Assembly (NCBI GenBank): GCA_009843815.1
Contig: VYCS01000045.1
Span: 1 to 34,954 of the forward strand
Length of the DNA stretch: 34,954 nt
DNA from: Cenarchaeum sp. SB0675_bin_21
Lineage (GTDB): Archaea; Thermoproteota; Nitrososphaeria; Nitrososphaerales; Nitrosopumilaceae
Direction of reading: 5' to 3'
The notes beneath the pieces were generated by a model that worked only from the letters and a program-made list of their open reading frames with translations, did no database searches and was not told the DNA's origin. Position 1 is the stretch's first letter. Each line of letters begins with the position of its first letter. Shown here piece after piece: positions 1 to 8,411 of this stretch. Both the position numbers and the translations under genes were made by a program.

Positions 1-24
1 AATAACTTAATTTAATTAAATTAA

Positions 25-130
25 ATTAAACTACTTTTACATAGATTGACACTAATATATTTCACATTACAAATACTTGCAATTAATTTGACATGATTAA
101 TTACAGTTAGATTAAACTACTTTTACGTAG
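25..130. repeat. Pair of imperfect 20-bp direct repeats in AT-rich spacer
   Basis: The sequence attaaactacttttacatag at 25-44 recurs at 111-130 with one change (acatag to acgtag), a spacing of 86 bp. The whole stretch 1-302 is very AT-rich and holds no gene I can support. The repeats could be binding sites or debris of an older duplication. They lie beyond the 3' end of the flavoprotein gene, so they are not its promoter. Confidence 0.6.
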
Positions 131-302
131 CCTGATGTATAGAGTAATTTTATTATGTGAATTAATCAAAAATATTAATAAATCCACTCATTATGTACTA
201 TGATTATTCTATTTGTACACAACATTTAGTGGATGCACAACTTGAGTATTTAATTCCTATTATTGCGATTAATTCCAGACAAAAAAATACATCATATTAG
301 CA

Positions 303-1499
303 TTAATGCTGTACAAGCTTGAATAACTGCCGTACAGCCAGACGTGGATGGCGTACAGTCATCTTTATTATTTTAGACATTGTAAAATCAGCACGCACAA
401 AGTCTAGAAATTCATCAACGCTCAACTCTTTTATTATATTTAGCTCTTTGTCCCACCCTTCATCGGATAGGGCAAGCCAGCGGTTCTGTACTTTGTATGC
501 CGAACGGATGCGAGCTTCGGCCATCCTCCGCCAATCCGTCTCATATGATGATAGTATGGGCTTTGTGTTATTAGGGTCATGTATGGCGGCGGCAGCCGCA
601 TCACCCGCCATGCGACCAAACCGTATGGCAAACCGTATTCCTTCCAATACTAACGGATTTGACTGGCCGGCGCTATCCCCCACCAAAATCATACCATCAT
701 ATACGCTCTTTCTGTCGATACCGCTATTGGGTATCAGACCATAATGATACTCAGAGATCTTAAGATGTCCCAGGTTGGCCACTGGCCCTATCTTCTTTTG
801 CAGAATATTATCAAGTACCTCCCGTGGATCCACCGACGATTCAGGCTTTGCTATACCTACACCTATTCTGACCAGGTCGCCACCCACTGGAAATATCCAT
901 GCATAACCTGCAGGCGAGTACATGCTTCCCACCATGAGCCACCAGGTTTCCGCATCTATATCTTCTGCATGCATCTCATATTCGGCGCCAACACCAAATC
1001 GTCTCCACTGTTGGGTCGCCCCTAAACTCTGCGCAACTACGCTAGAGAAGCCACTGGCATCAACTATTATTTTACCCTGTGCCATAGTGTTATCGGTACC
1101 ACTTATTGTAATTGTATTATCATTATTTCGAGTGGCTTTTTTTATTGCAACACCAGTTTGTATTGTAACGCCGGCCTTCTCTGCTTGTGTGGCCAGCCAT
1201 CTGTATGTAGAGCGCACATCTAGAACAACTGCTCGATGAGTTTTATCATGTAATATTACCGAATTATTGGGGGAGCAAAATCCATAATTTTTGATGGGAT
1301 TGTAGCATCTTTTAGGAATTTCAAACTCTGTTACAGTATCCATCCATGTGACGCCACTGGTGCGCACAGTTGTGGCAATCTGGGGCTCCTTCTCAATCAT
1401 CAGAACCGACGCCCCACCATTGGCAGCCTGCAAGGCTGCCGACGAGCCTGCCGGACCGCCTCCGACAACTATCACATCGTACCTTTGTATATCTGACAT
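303..1499 (-). CDS. Geranylgeranyl reductase family FAD-dependent oxidoreductase
   Basis: The N-terminus carries a Rossmann FAD-binding fold (YDVIVVGGGPAGSSAA), followed by an acidic residue after the second strand (MIEKE). A second FAD-contact motif (GMILVGDSAGQSNPLVLEGI) sits in the second half. This is the arrangement of the geranylgeranyl reductase/menaquinone-modifying flavoprotein family, which in archaea saturates isoprenoid chains of membrane lipids or quinones. About 398 residues is normal for the family. The reading frame opens at 1520, but I prefer the ATG at 1499, because an AT-rich TATA-like element (about 1521-1534) lies about 26 bp upstream and the FAD motif then begins close to the N-terminus. 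The exact substrate cannot be told from sequence alone. Confidence 0.88.
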   Translation of the reverse strand: MSDIQRYDVIVVGGGPAGSSAALQAANGGASVLMIEKEPQIATTVRTSGVTWMDTVTEFEIPKRCYNPIKNYGFCSPNNSVILHDKTHRAVVLDVRSTYRWLATQAEKAGVTIQTGVAIKKATRNNDNTITISGTDNTMAQGKIIVDASGFSSVVAQSLGATQQWRRFGVGAEYEMHAEDIDAETWWLMVGSMYSPAGYAWIFPVGGDLVRIGVGIAKPESSVDPREVLDNILQKKIGPVANLGHLKISEYHYGLIPNSGIDRKSVYDGMILVGDSAGQSNPLVLEGIRFAIRFGRMAGDAAAAAIHDPNNTKPILSSYETDWRRMAEARIRSAYKVQNRWLALSDEGWDKELNIIKELSVDEFLDFVRADFTMSKIIKMTVRHPRLAVRQLFKLVQH

Positions 1500-1775
1500 C
1501 TGGTATGAAACAGATGACACATCATATAATTTGTTACAGGATGAGTTATGAATTATTATGTTTTTATCAACCGTATTGATATTTTAAAAATACATATTTT
1601 TCTGCATCTTTATTGAACTATAAAGCTACACCTGTATTATTTACTCATAACCTGTTGTATGATGTTTTCTCATATATCATGTGCATGAACAGGAATGATT
1701 CAGGCATGGTGCTGTATAGATGTCTCCTTAATGGTTACATATATGAATAAATACGGAAAACCTTTTCCATATACC
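1500..1775. promoter_or_regulatory. Divergent intergenic region between flavoprotein and SBDS operon
   Basis: About 275 bp without a supported gene. It should contain the promoters of the flavoprotein (leftward) and of the exosome operon (rightward). TATA-like stretches occur at about 1521-1534 for the leftward gene and at about 1744-1753 (ATAAATAC), roughly 26 bp before the SBDS ATG at 1776. The SBDS frame is open back to 1695, so part of this stretch could be coding if an upstream start is used. Confidence 0.45.
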
Positions 1776-2462
1776 ATGGTGGACTATACACTGATACGAT
1801 ACTCACATGGCGACCTAAAGTTTGAGATACTAGTAAAACCAGATCCTGCCTTGGAGTATAGGAGTGGCAAGAAGATCTCCCCGTCATCGGTACTTGTATC
1901 TGATGACATATACACTGATTCTGGTCAGGGAACACGCGCATCGGATGAAAATCTGCAGAAGGCGTTTGGAACATCAGATACAGTGGAGGTGGCTACCATA
2001 ATACTGAATAAAGGTGTAATGAATTTAACTACTGAGCAGCGCCGTCGCATGACCGAGGCCAAACGACTGCAAATAATAGAACGTATAGCAAAATCATATG
2101 TGGACCCGCGCACACACCTGCCCCATCCGCCTCTGCGTATACAACAGGCTATACGGGATGCCCGGGTTGTTATCGATCCCCAAAAACCTGCTGAGGAGCA
2201 GATACCTGGTGTGGTGGAGCGACTACGATCCATAATACCACTAAAAACAGAGCAGATGCTACTTGAAGTTAGCATACCTGCACAGTTTGCCTCTCATTCA
2301 TACTCTGTCCTACAGTCAGTGGGAACTTTGAAGACGTCTGACTGGCTACCCAATGGATCTCTAAAAGCAATACTAGAAATATCAGCAGCTACCAAGCAAA
2401 ATGTGATAGACAAATTGAACCAAATTACCCGGGGGGCTGCCTCTGTGGAGATCTCACGATGA
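1776..2462 (+). CDS. Ribosome maturation protein SBDS (Sdo1 homologue)
   Basis: The protein aligns by eye with archaeal SBDS along its length. The N-terminal FYSH domain includes FEILVKPDPALEY and VLVSDDIYTD. The central helical domain includes LTTEQRRRMTEAKR and the hallmark YVDPRTHLPHPPLRI. A C-terminal ferredoxin-like domain follows. SBDS acts on the large ribosomal subunit. The frame is open from 1695, with Met codons at 1731, 1743 and 1776. I chose 1776 because family members start just before the first FYSH strand and a TATA-like element lies about 26 bp upstream. The stop overlaps the start of rrp4 by 4 bp. SBDS upstream of exosome genes is a conserved archaeal arrangement. Confidence 0.92.
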   Translation: MVDYTLIRYSHGDLKFEILVKPDPALEYRSGKKISPSSVLVSDDIYTDSGQGTRASDENLQKAFGTSDTVEVATIILNKGVMNLTTEQRRRMTEAKRLQIIERIAKSYVDPRTHLPHPPLRIQQAIRDARVVIDPQKPAEEQIPGVVERLRSIIPLKTEQMLLEVSIPAQFASHSYSVLQSVGTLKTSDWLPNGSLKAILEISAATKQNVIDKLNQITRGAASVEISR

Positions 2463-3133
2463 GTGAAAAACGAAAACACGTCATTCCTGGCGATGTTGTT
2501 ACCACTGGTCCTTACAGAGCTGATCAGAATACAGTCTTAGATGGACGTCTTATCATATCCACGACTGTGGGCGTATCTGAGATAGCTGATGGTGCAGTAC
2601 GTGTGATACCTCTGACTGGCATGTATATGCCTCGCATAGACGACATGGTTGTGGGTAAAGTAACTACACATACATCGTTAGCCTGGGAGCTGGACATAAA
2701 CTCATGCTATGTGGGATTTTTGCCCGCCACAGATGTGTTTGGTCGTGACTTTTCTGCCCGTTCTGATGAGTTGAACACGCGCCTCAAACGAGGTGATTTG
2801 GTGGCTGCCCGCATAGCCAACTCTGACAGAAGTCGGGATCCGCTACTGACTATTGTGGATAGGGATTTGGGCAAGATAGACTCTGGTGAGCTGATAGAGA
2901 TATCTTCTAGTAAGATACCTAGACTCATAGGTAAGCGTGGCACAATGATACAGATGATTGAATCCCAGACTGACTCAATGATAACCGTAGGTCAGAATGG
3001 CTGGGTGGTTGCCTCCAGCGAAGATTCAAATGGCTTAATAAAGGCAAAAAAAGCAATTCGTATGGTTGAAAGAATGGCTCATATGCACAACTTGACAGAT
3101 AAAGTTAGAAAGATGTTGGAGGCCGAAAAGTAA
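2459..3133 (+). CDS. rrp4: Exosome RNA-binding subunit Rrp4
   Basis: The 224-residue product has the Rrp4 order of domains. An N-terminal domain (HVIPGDVVTTGPYR) is followed by an S1 RNA-binding domain around residues 55-135 and a C-terminal KH domain with the GxxG-type loop IPRLIGKRGTMIQMIE. Rrp4 forms part of the trimeric cap over the Rrp41-Rrp42 hexameric ring and recruits RNA for 3'-5' degradation or tailing. The start overlaps the SBDS stop by 4 bp and the stop overlaps the rrp41 start by 1 bp (TAATG), so translation is probably coupled through the operon. Confidence 0.95.
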   Translation: MSEKRKHVIPGDVVTTGPYRADQNTVLDGRLIISTTVGVSEIADGAVRVIPLTGMYMPRIDDMVVGKVTTHTSLAWELDINSCYVGFLPATDVFGRDFSARSDELNTRLKRGDLVAARIANSDRSRDPLLTIVDRDLGKIDSGELIEISSSKIPRLIGKRGTMIQMIESQTDSMITVGQNGWVVASSEDSNGLIKAKKAIRMVERMAHMHNLTDKVRKMLEAEK

Positions 3134-3867
3134 TGGGTGGACGCGACACCGATATGGTGCTTTTAGATGAGAATGGAATTCGGTGTGATGGTCGTAAGGT
3201 AGATGAACCCCGCCGTATCACGATAAAGGCTGGTGTACTCAAGAATGCCAACGGCTCTGCGTATATAGAATTTGGCGATAACAAGATTTTGGCAGGAGTG
3301 TATGGTCCCAGAGATGTTCACCCAAAGCATATGTCAAATGCAGATACCGGCATACTACGATGTCGCTACCACATGGTGCCGTTTTCAGTCTCCGAGCGAA
3401 AGAATCCTGCACCCAGTCGTCGTGAGATAGAGATATCCAAGGTTATCCGTGAGGCGTTAGAACCAGCTGTAATGCTAGAAAGGTTTCCCAGAACTGCTGT
3501 TGATGTATACATGGAGATACTACAGGCCGATGGCGGTACCCGTTGCGCAGCCTTGGATGCTGCCGCCGTAGCTTTGGCCGATGCAGGCATTCCCATGAGG
3601 GATATGGTCTCTGCATGCGCAGCAGGTAAAGTGGCCGATACGGTAATTTTAGATGTAAACAACGAAGAGGACCAGGCAGGTCAGGCTGATATGCCCATAG
3701 CGTATATGCCGAATCTAAATCAGATCACCCTACTGCAACTAGATGGTATCATGTCACTTGAAGAGTACAACAAGTGTATTGAGATTGGCATAAAGGGCTG
3801 TAAAATCGTATATGAACTGCAAAAGAAGGCATTGGCAGAGAAGTACTTTCCCGAGGAGCAATCATGA
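3133..3867 (+). CDS. rrp41: Exosome catalytic subunit Rrp41
   Basis: An RNase PH-fold protein of 244 residues. It shows the family signatures IRCDGRK near the N-terminus, an Arg-rich segment around RRIT and RREIEISKVIREALE, and the active-site region VILDVNNEEDQAGQADMPIA with the acidic residues that bind the catalytic metal in archaeal Rrp41. It is the phosphorolytic subunit of the exosome ring. Translation may begin at 3133, directly overlapping the rrp4 stop, or at a Met ten residues in (MVLLDENGIRCDGRK), which resembles the usual family start more closely. The stop overlaps the rrp42 start by 4 bp (ATGA). Confidence 0.96.
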   Translation: MGGRDTDMVLLDENGIRCDGRKVDEPRRITIKAGVLKNANGSAYIEFGDNKILAGVYGPRDVHPKHMSNADTGILRCRYHMVPFSVSERKNPAPSRREIEISKVIREALEPAVMLERFPRTAVDVYMEILQADGGTRCAALDAAAVALADAGIPMRDMVSACAAGKVADTVILDVNNEEDQAGQADMPIAYMPNLNQITLLQLDGIMSLEEYNKCIEIGIKGCKIVYELQKKALAEKYFPEEQS

Positions 3868-4673
3868 CTGTATTCACTACGATGGATGAGCTTAAGCGTA
3901 ATCGTATTATGGATTTACTGCAAGAGGGTAAACGTATAGATGGTCGCGCCTTGGACGAGTACCGTTCTATAACAATTGATACTGGTGTTGTACCAAAGGC
4001 CAATGGCTCTGCGCGTGTACGTTTGGGCGACTCTGAAGTTATCTGTGGCATTAAAATACAACCAGACCGTCCTTTCTCGGATGTGGGTGAGAAGGGCATC
4101 TTTATCTGCACTGCAGAACTACTTCCATTGTCGCATCCAACAGTGGAGACTGGCCCACCCAACGAATCTGTTATTGAGCTGGCGAGGGTAGTTGATAGGG
4201 GTATCCGAGAGAGCCACATGATAGACCTAACACAATTGGTCATAAAGAAGGATGAGTCTGTTGTGGGGGTATTTGCAGATAATGTGGTACTAGATTATGA
4301 TGGCAACCTATTTGATGCCTGCTCGTATGCTGCCACATCTGCCATACTTACGGCTCAAATGCCTCGCTGGGAGTATGGCGATAACGGGCCTGAACTACAA
4401 GAAGGTCTGGAACCACTACCTACCACTACATTACCTGTATCTGTAACAATGGCAAAGATTGGCAGTCACATCATTGCTGACCCCAACTCGGATGAGTGGG
4501 ACTGCATGGATGCGCGCATCACAATTACCACAAACTCTGAGGGAAATATCTGCGCCCTCCAAAAGGGAGGCAAGGGCGGCTTTACTGTGGATGAGCTGGC
4601 CACCTGTGGTGAGATAGCAATAAACTCTTCCAATAAAATACGTGACATACTGCAGGCGGTGGTTCCAAAATGA
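3864..4673 (+). CDS. rrp42: Exosome non-catalytic ring subunit Rrp42
   Basis: A second RNase PH-fold paralogue of 269 residues, with the characteristic KRIDGRALDEYRSI near the N-terminus, a central VVDRGIRES segment and a C-terminal PH domain. In archaea Rrp42 forms heterodimers with Rrp41, lacks the full catalytic set and contributes to RNA binding. Its position immediately after rrp41, overlapping by 4 bp (ATGA) and overlapping the L37Ae start by another 4 bp, matches the standard archaeal exosome operon. Confidence 0.95.
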   Translation: MTVFTTMDELKRNRIMDLLQEGKRIDGRALDEYRSITIDTGVVPKANGSARVRLGDSEVICGIKIQPDRPFSDVGEKGIFICTAELLPLSHPTVETGPPNESVIELARVVDRGIRESHMIDLTQLVIKKDESVVGVFADNVVLDYDGNLFDACSYAATSAILTAQMPRWEYGDNGPELQEGLEPLPTTTLPVSVTMAKIGSHIIADPNSDEWDCMDARITITTNSEGNICALQKGGKGGFTVDELATCGEIAINSSNKIRDILQAVVPK

Positions 4674-4879
4674 AGAAGAAAAAGTCACTAAAAGGCCTGG
4701 GCGCTAGATATGGTATCAAGCCTCGAAAGCAGTACACCAAAGTGCACTTTACACTCAAGAAAAAGAGGGTCTGCCCGGACTGCGGTTCTAAAAACTTTCG
4801 TCGGATTGCCGTGGGAATATGGTCCTGTAAAAAGTGCCCACACAAGGTAGCCGGCATGGCATATGACATCAAAGTATAA
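4670..4879 (+). CDS. rpl37ae: Ribosomal protein L37Ae (eL43)
   Basis: A 69-residue basic protein with the zinc ribbon CPDC (residues 36-39) and CKKC (54-57) typical of L37Ae in the large ribosomal subunit. The N-terminus KKSLKGLGARYG matches the family. It overlaps rrp42 by 4 bp and overlaps the next gene by 17 bp. Linkage of L37Ae with exosome and KEOPS genes is widespread in archaea. Confidence 0.94.
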   Translation: MKKKKSLKGLGARYGIKPRKQYTKVHFTLKKKRVCPDCGSKNFRRIAVGIWSCKKCPHKVAGMAYDIKV

Positions 4880-5111
4880 GACTGATATTGTAATAGATGC
4901 AGGTCCATATACAAAATCCGTATACGAGTCAATTCTTGTGGATAATGAATACTATGATGGCCCCGATAGTATCGATATTTCATATAATGATGGCTCCATA
5001 AAAATAACCGTAACGGCTAAACGTCTGGCCCATATGCGCGCAGGTATCAACTCTGTACTTCGATTGGTCCAAGCTGCGCATGACACGTTGAGCACTAATG
5101 AAGAAAATTAA
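4863..5111 (+). CDS. pcc1: KEOPS complex subunit Pcc1
   Basis: An 82-residue protein with the Pcc1/CTAG-family pattern: a short first strand, then SIDISYNDGSIKITVTAKRLAHMRAGINSVLRL, where the DxxxxRA-like helix (here KRLAHMRAGINS) is diagnostic. Pcc1 is the small dimerising subunit of the KEOPS complex that makes t6A37 in tRNA. Its position right after L37Ae is the common archaeal order. In other archaea prefoldin beta usually follows immediately; here about 900 bp of non-coding or decayed sequence comes between. Confidence 0.85.
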   Translation: MTSKYKTDIVIDAGPYTKSVYESILVDNEYYDGPDSIDISYNDGSIKITVTAKRLAHMRAGINSVLRLVQAAHDTLSTNEEN

Positions 5112-5397
5112 TTTTAATACAAAAATTGTACTAATATGACAGCACAGATAATGCCTGATATTGTCAGTCTACGTAAATGTACCACCATTTCGCATTACCA
5201 AAATTGTATGTTAAATAAAATATTATTGCATAAAATTCAAAATTTTAGGTAATAAATTTACACTCTGAACAAAAACACCATAAATCCAAAATGTTTTGTG
5301 TATACAACACCGAATACAATTTTGCCCGTCAAATCCAACAGAAATTCTAAAACACACACAAACGATTTTTCCGAGTCTGGACAGCTCTGGCATAAAG

Positions 5398-5670
5398 TCA
5401 TGCGCAACATACTACACGCTGTTCTGGACAAAAAAATGTCATTTTTTTATACACATAACCATTATTAATCAAGTTTAATGGGAAACGTCTGATACCTGTA
5501 TGCCAATTTTGTATATGATGTCGATTATTTACCGCAACAAATGTATCTTGAAGAACTCTCGTTATGGTCTAGATGATTATACCATCTTTGGCATCTGCAG
5601 CAAGATTTTTTATTATCTGATGGTTTTTTATAGTGTTATCATTACGGTATAACAAGTCTAGAATATGCAT
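5398..5670 (-). pseudogene. Possible decayed ORF, unknown family
   Basis: Starting from an ATG at 5670 on the minus strand, one frame stays open for 90 codons except for a single TAG at codon 34 (5569-5571), and ends in TGA at 5398-5400. The predicted peptide on both sides of the TAG has protein-like composition (MHILDLLYRNDNTIKN before it; TRVLQDTFVAVNN and RRFPLNLINNGYVYKK after it), unlike translated AT-rich noise. I do not recognise the family. It may be a pseudogene, or the stop could be a sequencing error. The call rests only on composition and frame length. Confidence 0.3.
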
Positions 5671-5787
5671 AAATCCCGGCTTTATTTGTTGATTTTAAAT
5701 GGCAGAATTAATTATTATATGAACGGCCAAGTAAATCCAATCGGATGTCATACATTAAGAACTAGATTACGTACGTGAAAAAACAAA

Positions 5788-5922
5788 ATAATCATTGTAG
5801 AAAGAGATCAAAGCATTCCAGATGACATAAAGTATGTACCTGTCGATGACCATATACACAAATCTGACTTTGTTAAATTGTTTGAAAACATTCATCAGAT
5901 GTGCCAGAGGAGTATCTTTGAG
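5788..5922 (+). pseudogene. Possible coding remnant, unknown family
   Basis: One plus-strand frame reads IIIVERDQSIPDDIKYVPVD and continues through HIHKSDFVKLFENIHQMC to a stop at about 5922, without an obvious start codon. A neighbouring frame then continues with VSLSKYMPRKLRLCGTLAVL up to about 5990, as if one frameshift separated two parts of one gene. No family is recognised and no conserved motif is clear, so this is a weak call based on amino-acid texture alone. Confidence 0.22.
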
Positions 5923-5982
5923 TAAGTATATGCCTAGAAAGTTGAGGTTATGCGGAACACTTGCTGTCCTTGTGGGGGATAG

Positions 5983-5990
5983 CTTATAAT
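5983..5990 (+). promoter_or_regulatory. TATA-like box for prefoldin beta
   Basis: The element cttataat is centred about 27 bp upstream of the prefoldin beta ATG at 6014, the spacing expected for a leaderless archaeal transcript. Because the gene is separated from the Pcc1 end of the upstream operon by 0.9 kb, it plausibly needs its own promoter. Confidence 0.5.
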
Positions 5991-6013
5991 GGCATGACAT
6001 TATACAGTCTGTA

Positions 6014-6379
6014 ATGTCACAAACAATACCGCCATGGTTGGAGGAGAAGGTAAAAGCCTACCAAAAATCCCAAATTAACCTAGAGAATGTACAGGCACAA
6101 CTACAACAACTAGAACTTGATGTTCAAACCACCAAAAATGCACTTGAAACACTAGAAAAGACACCAGATGACAAGGCTATCTACAAAGAGGCAGGCTCCA
6201 TATTGGTAGAGTCGGATAAAGCCACAATGACCGAACATCTCAAAGAGCAACAGGAACTATCAAAGACACAGATTGCCGTATTAACTAAACATAAAGAAAA
6301 GATTGAAAAGACAATTCGTGAACAAGGAGCTAGTCTCAACCAAGCCATACATGGTGGCGCCATGAAACCGGGATCCTGA
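6014..6379 (+). CDS. pfdB: Prefoldin subunit beta
   Basis: A 121-residue protein made of two long coiled-coil helices separated by the short beta-hairpin region around DDKAIYKEAGSILVESD. This is the layout and signature of the beta class of prefoldin. It assembles with alpha subunits into the hexameric, jellyfish-shaped holdase that delivers unfolded proteins to the thermosome. The following nuclease gene starts directly after its stop codon (TGA then TTG), implying co-transcription. Confidence 0.92.
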   Translation: MSQTIPPWLEEKVKAYQKSQINLENVQAQLQQLELDVQTTKNALETLEKTPDDKAIYKEAGSILVESDKATMTEHLKEQQELSKTQIAVLTKHKEKIEKTIREQGASLNQAIHGGAMKPGS

Positions 6380-7081
6380 TTGTCGCTTAAAGATTTACGT
6401 ATAATTGCCGATGATCGGGAACGCAAATCTGGAATCCCTAATCTTTTAAAGAAAGCAGGTATAAGCTTGGAGATCAAGACCCTGCAAATTGGAGATTACA
6501 TAGTATCAAATGAGACTGTCGTGGAGCGTAAGAGCATACATGACCTGATCTCGTCGGTCTTTGATGGCAGACTGTTTGATCAATGCTCCCGTCTCAAAGA
6601 GAACTTTGAGCGGCCCATACTGGTGGTGGAGGGCAACACTGATGAGCTGACCAATATAGTCGAGAATCCCCTAATATTCTATGGGGCCTTGATAAGGGTG
6701 GCCTTTGACTTTCACATATCCATCATACCCACACCAGACGCTGATCATACGGCCCGCTTGCTGGTGGCAATGGCAGCGCGCAAGAACAGATCATCAGGAC
6801 CATATCTAAAAAAGATTCGAAAACGCAAAGACCTAGAACAACAACAGCTAGTCATTCTGAGCAGCCTGCCGGGAATCGGAGAGAAACTGGCCATTAGAAT
6901 CTTGGAGCGCTTTGGCACCCCTTCGGCAGCCCTGAGTGCGCCGCTGCCAGATTTGAGCAAGGTTCCTGGACTGGGCAAGTCCCGCGCTGAACGCATAAAA
7001 AAGATACTAAACACACAGTATACAGAGTCAAAATCTACTCAGGAGAGTTTAGTCTTGGATGATGAGACGATCACGCAGTAA
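6380..7081 (+). CDS. XPF/ERCC4-family structure-specific nuclease
   Basis: The 233-residue protein begins with an ERCC4 nuclease domain. It has an early acidic motif (IIADDRER), then IGDYIVSNETVVERKSIHDL carrying the GDY...ERK active-site pattern. The C-terminal part (about residues 155-215) has two helix-hairpin-helix motifs (SLPGIGEKLAIRIL and VPGLGKSRAERIKKIL) for DNA binding. This is the short, helicase-less XPF form found in crenarchaea and thaumarchaea, which cuts branched DNA such as 3' flaps and stalled forks. The start is TTG directly after the prefoldin stop. No canonical PCNA-binding box is evident at the C-terminus. The 3' end overlaps the converging flavoprotein gene by 11 bp. 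Confidence 0.93.
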   Translation: MSLKDLRIIADDRERKSGIPNLLKKAGISLEIKTLQIGDYIVSNETVVERKSIHDLISSVFDGRLFDQCSRLKENFERPILVVEGNTDELTNIVENPLIFYGALIRVAFDFHISIIPTPDADHTARLLVAMAARKNRSSGPYLKKIRKRKDLEQQQLVILSSLPGIGEKLAIRILERFGTPSAALSAPLPDLSKVPGLGKSRAERIKKILNTQYTESKSTQESLVLDDETITQ

Positions 7082-8366
7082 TAATATCTGAGAATCTCCA
7101 AGGCCCACAGGTTGCATCCTGTTGTTTTATATTATACATTCCCTGCTCATTCATACCATTTATCAGATGTGCGGCAAAGGGCAGAGCGCCGGTGGCTCCA
7201 GGTGAGTTGTAATTTAATACATGCACCGAGCTATTCTCGTATAGTATTATGGGACCTGTAACAAAGCGACCATTCTGGTTTATTACACTTGATCTTATAC
7301 CGGCCGTACCGCGACTCTTAAAGAGTCCCGCATCCAATGCTGGTAGGAACCTCTTTACACGATTTATCATGGCGTGCTTTGATATGGACGACCATGCCTC
7401 GTTGACTACCAAGTTGCGGAACTGGCTATCCAGTAGAATTTTGTGGGCGCCCGACTCTAAAATCTCACGCGTCTTTGGCAGTATATTTAGTATATTCTCT
7501 TTTGTGTCATACCCGTATGGACTAAAGACCAAGACGGCGTTGGGGCCAACCTCGCAGGTACCATCGTATCGCAGTATCCAGTGGGGGTCCAAGAAAGGAT
7601 ATTGTATATTCTGTGGAACCGAATAGATGCTTTTACTGGTTAATCTGTGATATCTCTTTGGGGCTTGCCAGTACTCTCCTCGAAAGTGAATATCAGTATA
7701 CTCTTGACCGACATTCATACTATGTGCTATATCTACTGCCTCTCCGCCACCGGCATTTATCAAAAGATTTGCTCGTATTGGCGTGGCATCACTCAATGAT
7801 ACTATATGGTATCCGTTCTTTGTGTTTACAGTCGATGGCTCTCCATACAGAAATTTTATGCCGCATGATGCTGCATCATCTGCCAGACTCTGTGTCAGTA
7901 CACGATAGTCCACCGATGCGTCCTTGTCGCATATCAAGGCAGCGACACACTGCACATTGGGCTCATCTTTATGAAACGATACGCCATCGACCACTCGTAT
8001 ATCCTCATCGCTCAAACCATTCTGCAGACCCCACTTTTGATATCTCTCCAATGTGTGGACCTGCGCACTGTCTAGTGCGACCTCTGCAACTCCGTCTTTT
8101 TTAAAGGGCAGTCCCTTTATACCTGCATACTTCTCCCACATATCATATCCCAGTAGGGCCGACTTGGCCGAGAGTCTGTTTTTATCTGGTTCGTATCTGT
8201 ACGGGGCATGAACCTTGCCTGTATTTCTACCACTGGCATGGTACGCTACACCCTTCTCTCTTTCTATCACTACAATATCTGCATCCGGACTTAGAGATGC
8301 TAGAAAGTATGATATGGATACTCCCAGTATGCCGCCACCAATGATTACTATATCGTACTCTCTCAT
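7071..8366 (-). CDS. FAD-dependent oxidoreductase, DAO/L-2-hydroxyglutarate oxidase-like
   Basis: The N-terminus has the dinucleotide-binding motif YDIVIIGGGILGVSISYFLA followed by VVIERE. A family-typical GRNTGKVHAPYRYEP stretch and a C-terminal GATGALPFA FAD-contact segment follow. This pattern fits the DAO superfamily, closest by eye to L-2-hydroxyglutarate oxidase (LhgO), which oxidises L-2-hydroxyglutarate to 2-oxoglutarate. The substrate remains an inference. The frame is open to 8441, but starts at 8366 or 8375 put the FAD motif at the N-terminus and leave room for the divergently transcribed small gene. Its 3' end overlaps the nuclease gene tail by 11 bp. Confidence 0.83.
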   Translation of the reverse strand: MREYDIVIIGGGILGVSISYFLASLSPDADIVVIEREKGVAYHASGRNTGKVHAPYRYEPDKNRLSAKSALLGYDMWEKYAGIKGLPFKKDGVAEVALDSAQVHTLERYQKWGLQNGLSDEDIRVVDGVSFHKDEPNVQCVAALICDKDASVDYRVLTQSLADDAASCGIKFLYGEPSTVNTKNGYHIVSLSDATPIRANLLINAGGGEAVDIAHSMNVGQEYTDIHFRGEYWQAPKRYHRLTSKSIYSVPQNIQYPFLDPHWILRYDGTCEVGPNAVLVFSPYGYDTKENILNILPKTREILESGAHKILLDSQFRNLVVNEAWSSISKHAMINRVKRFLPALDAGLFKSRGTAGIRSSVINQNGRFVTGPIILYENSSVHVLNYNSPGATGALPFAAHLINGMNEQGMYNIKQQDATCGPWRFSDIITA

Positions 8367-8411
8367 CAAATGCATATTGATATATCTTGTAGTATTATGT
8401 GTAATAGTGAG

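Larger units (their letters stand above)
5112..6013. other. 900-bp AT-rich gap splitting the conserved cluster
   Basis: No intact gene is supported here. The stretch is AT-rich with many homopolymer runs and several repeats of AAAATTGTA-like words in both orientations. It contains two segments that look like decayed coding sequence, listed separately (5398-5670 on the minus strand and about 5788-5922 on the plus strand). The last 30 bp carry the promoter of prefoldin beta. Confidence 0.6.

Noticed and set aside
5767-6000. 77-codon minus-strand ORF
   Set aside because: It overlaps the plus-strand coding-like remnant and the prefoldin promoter, has an aromatic-rich AT-driven composition, and has no motif.
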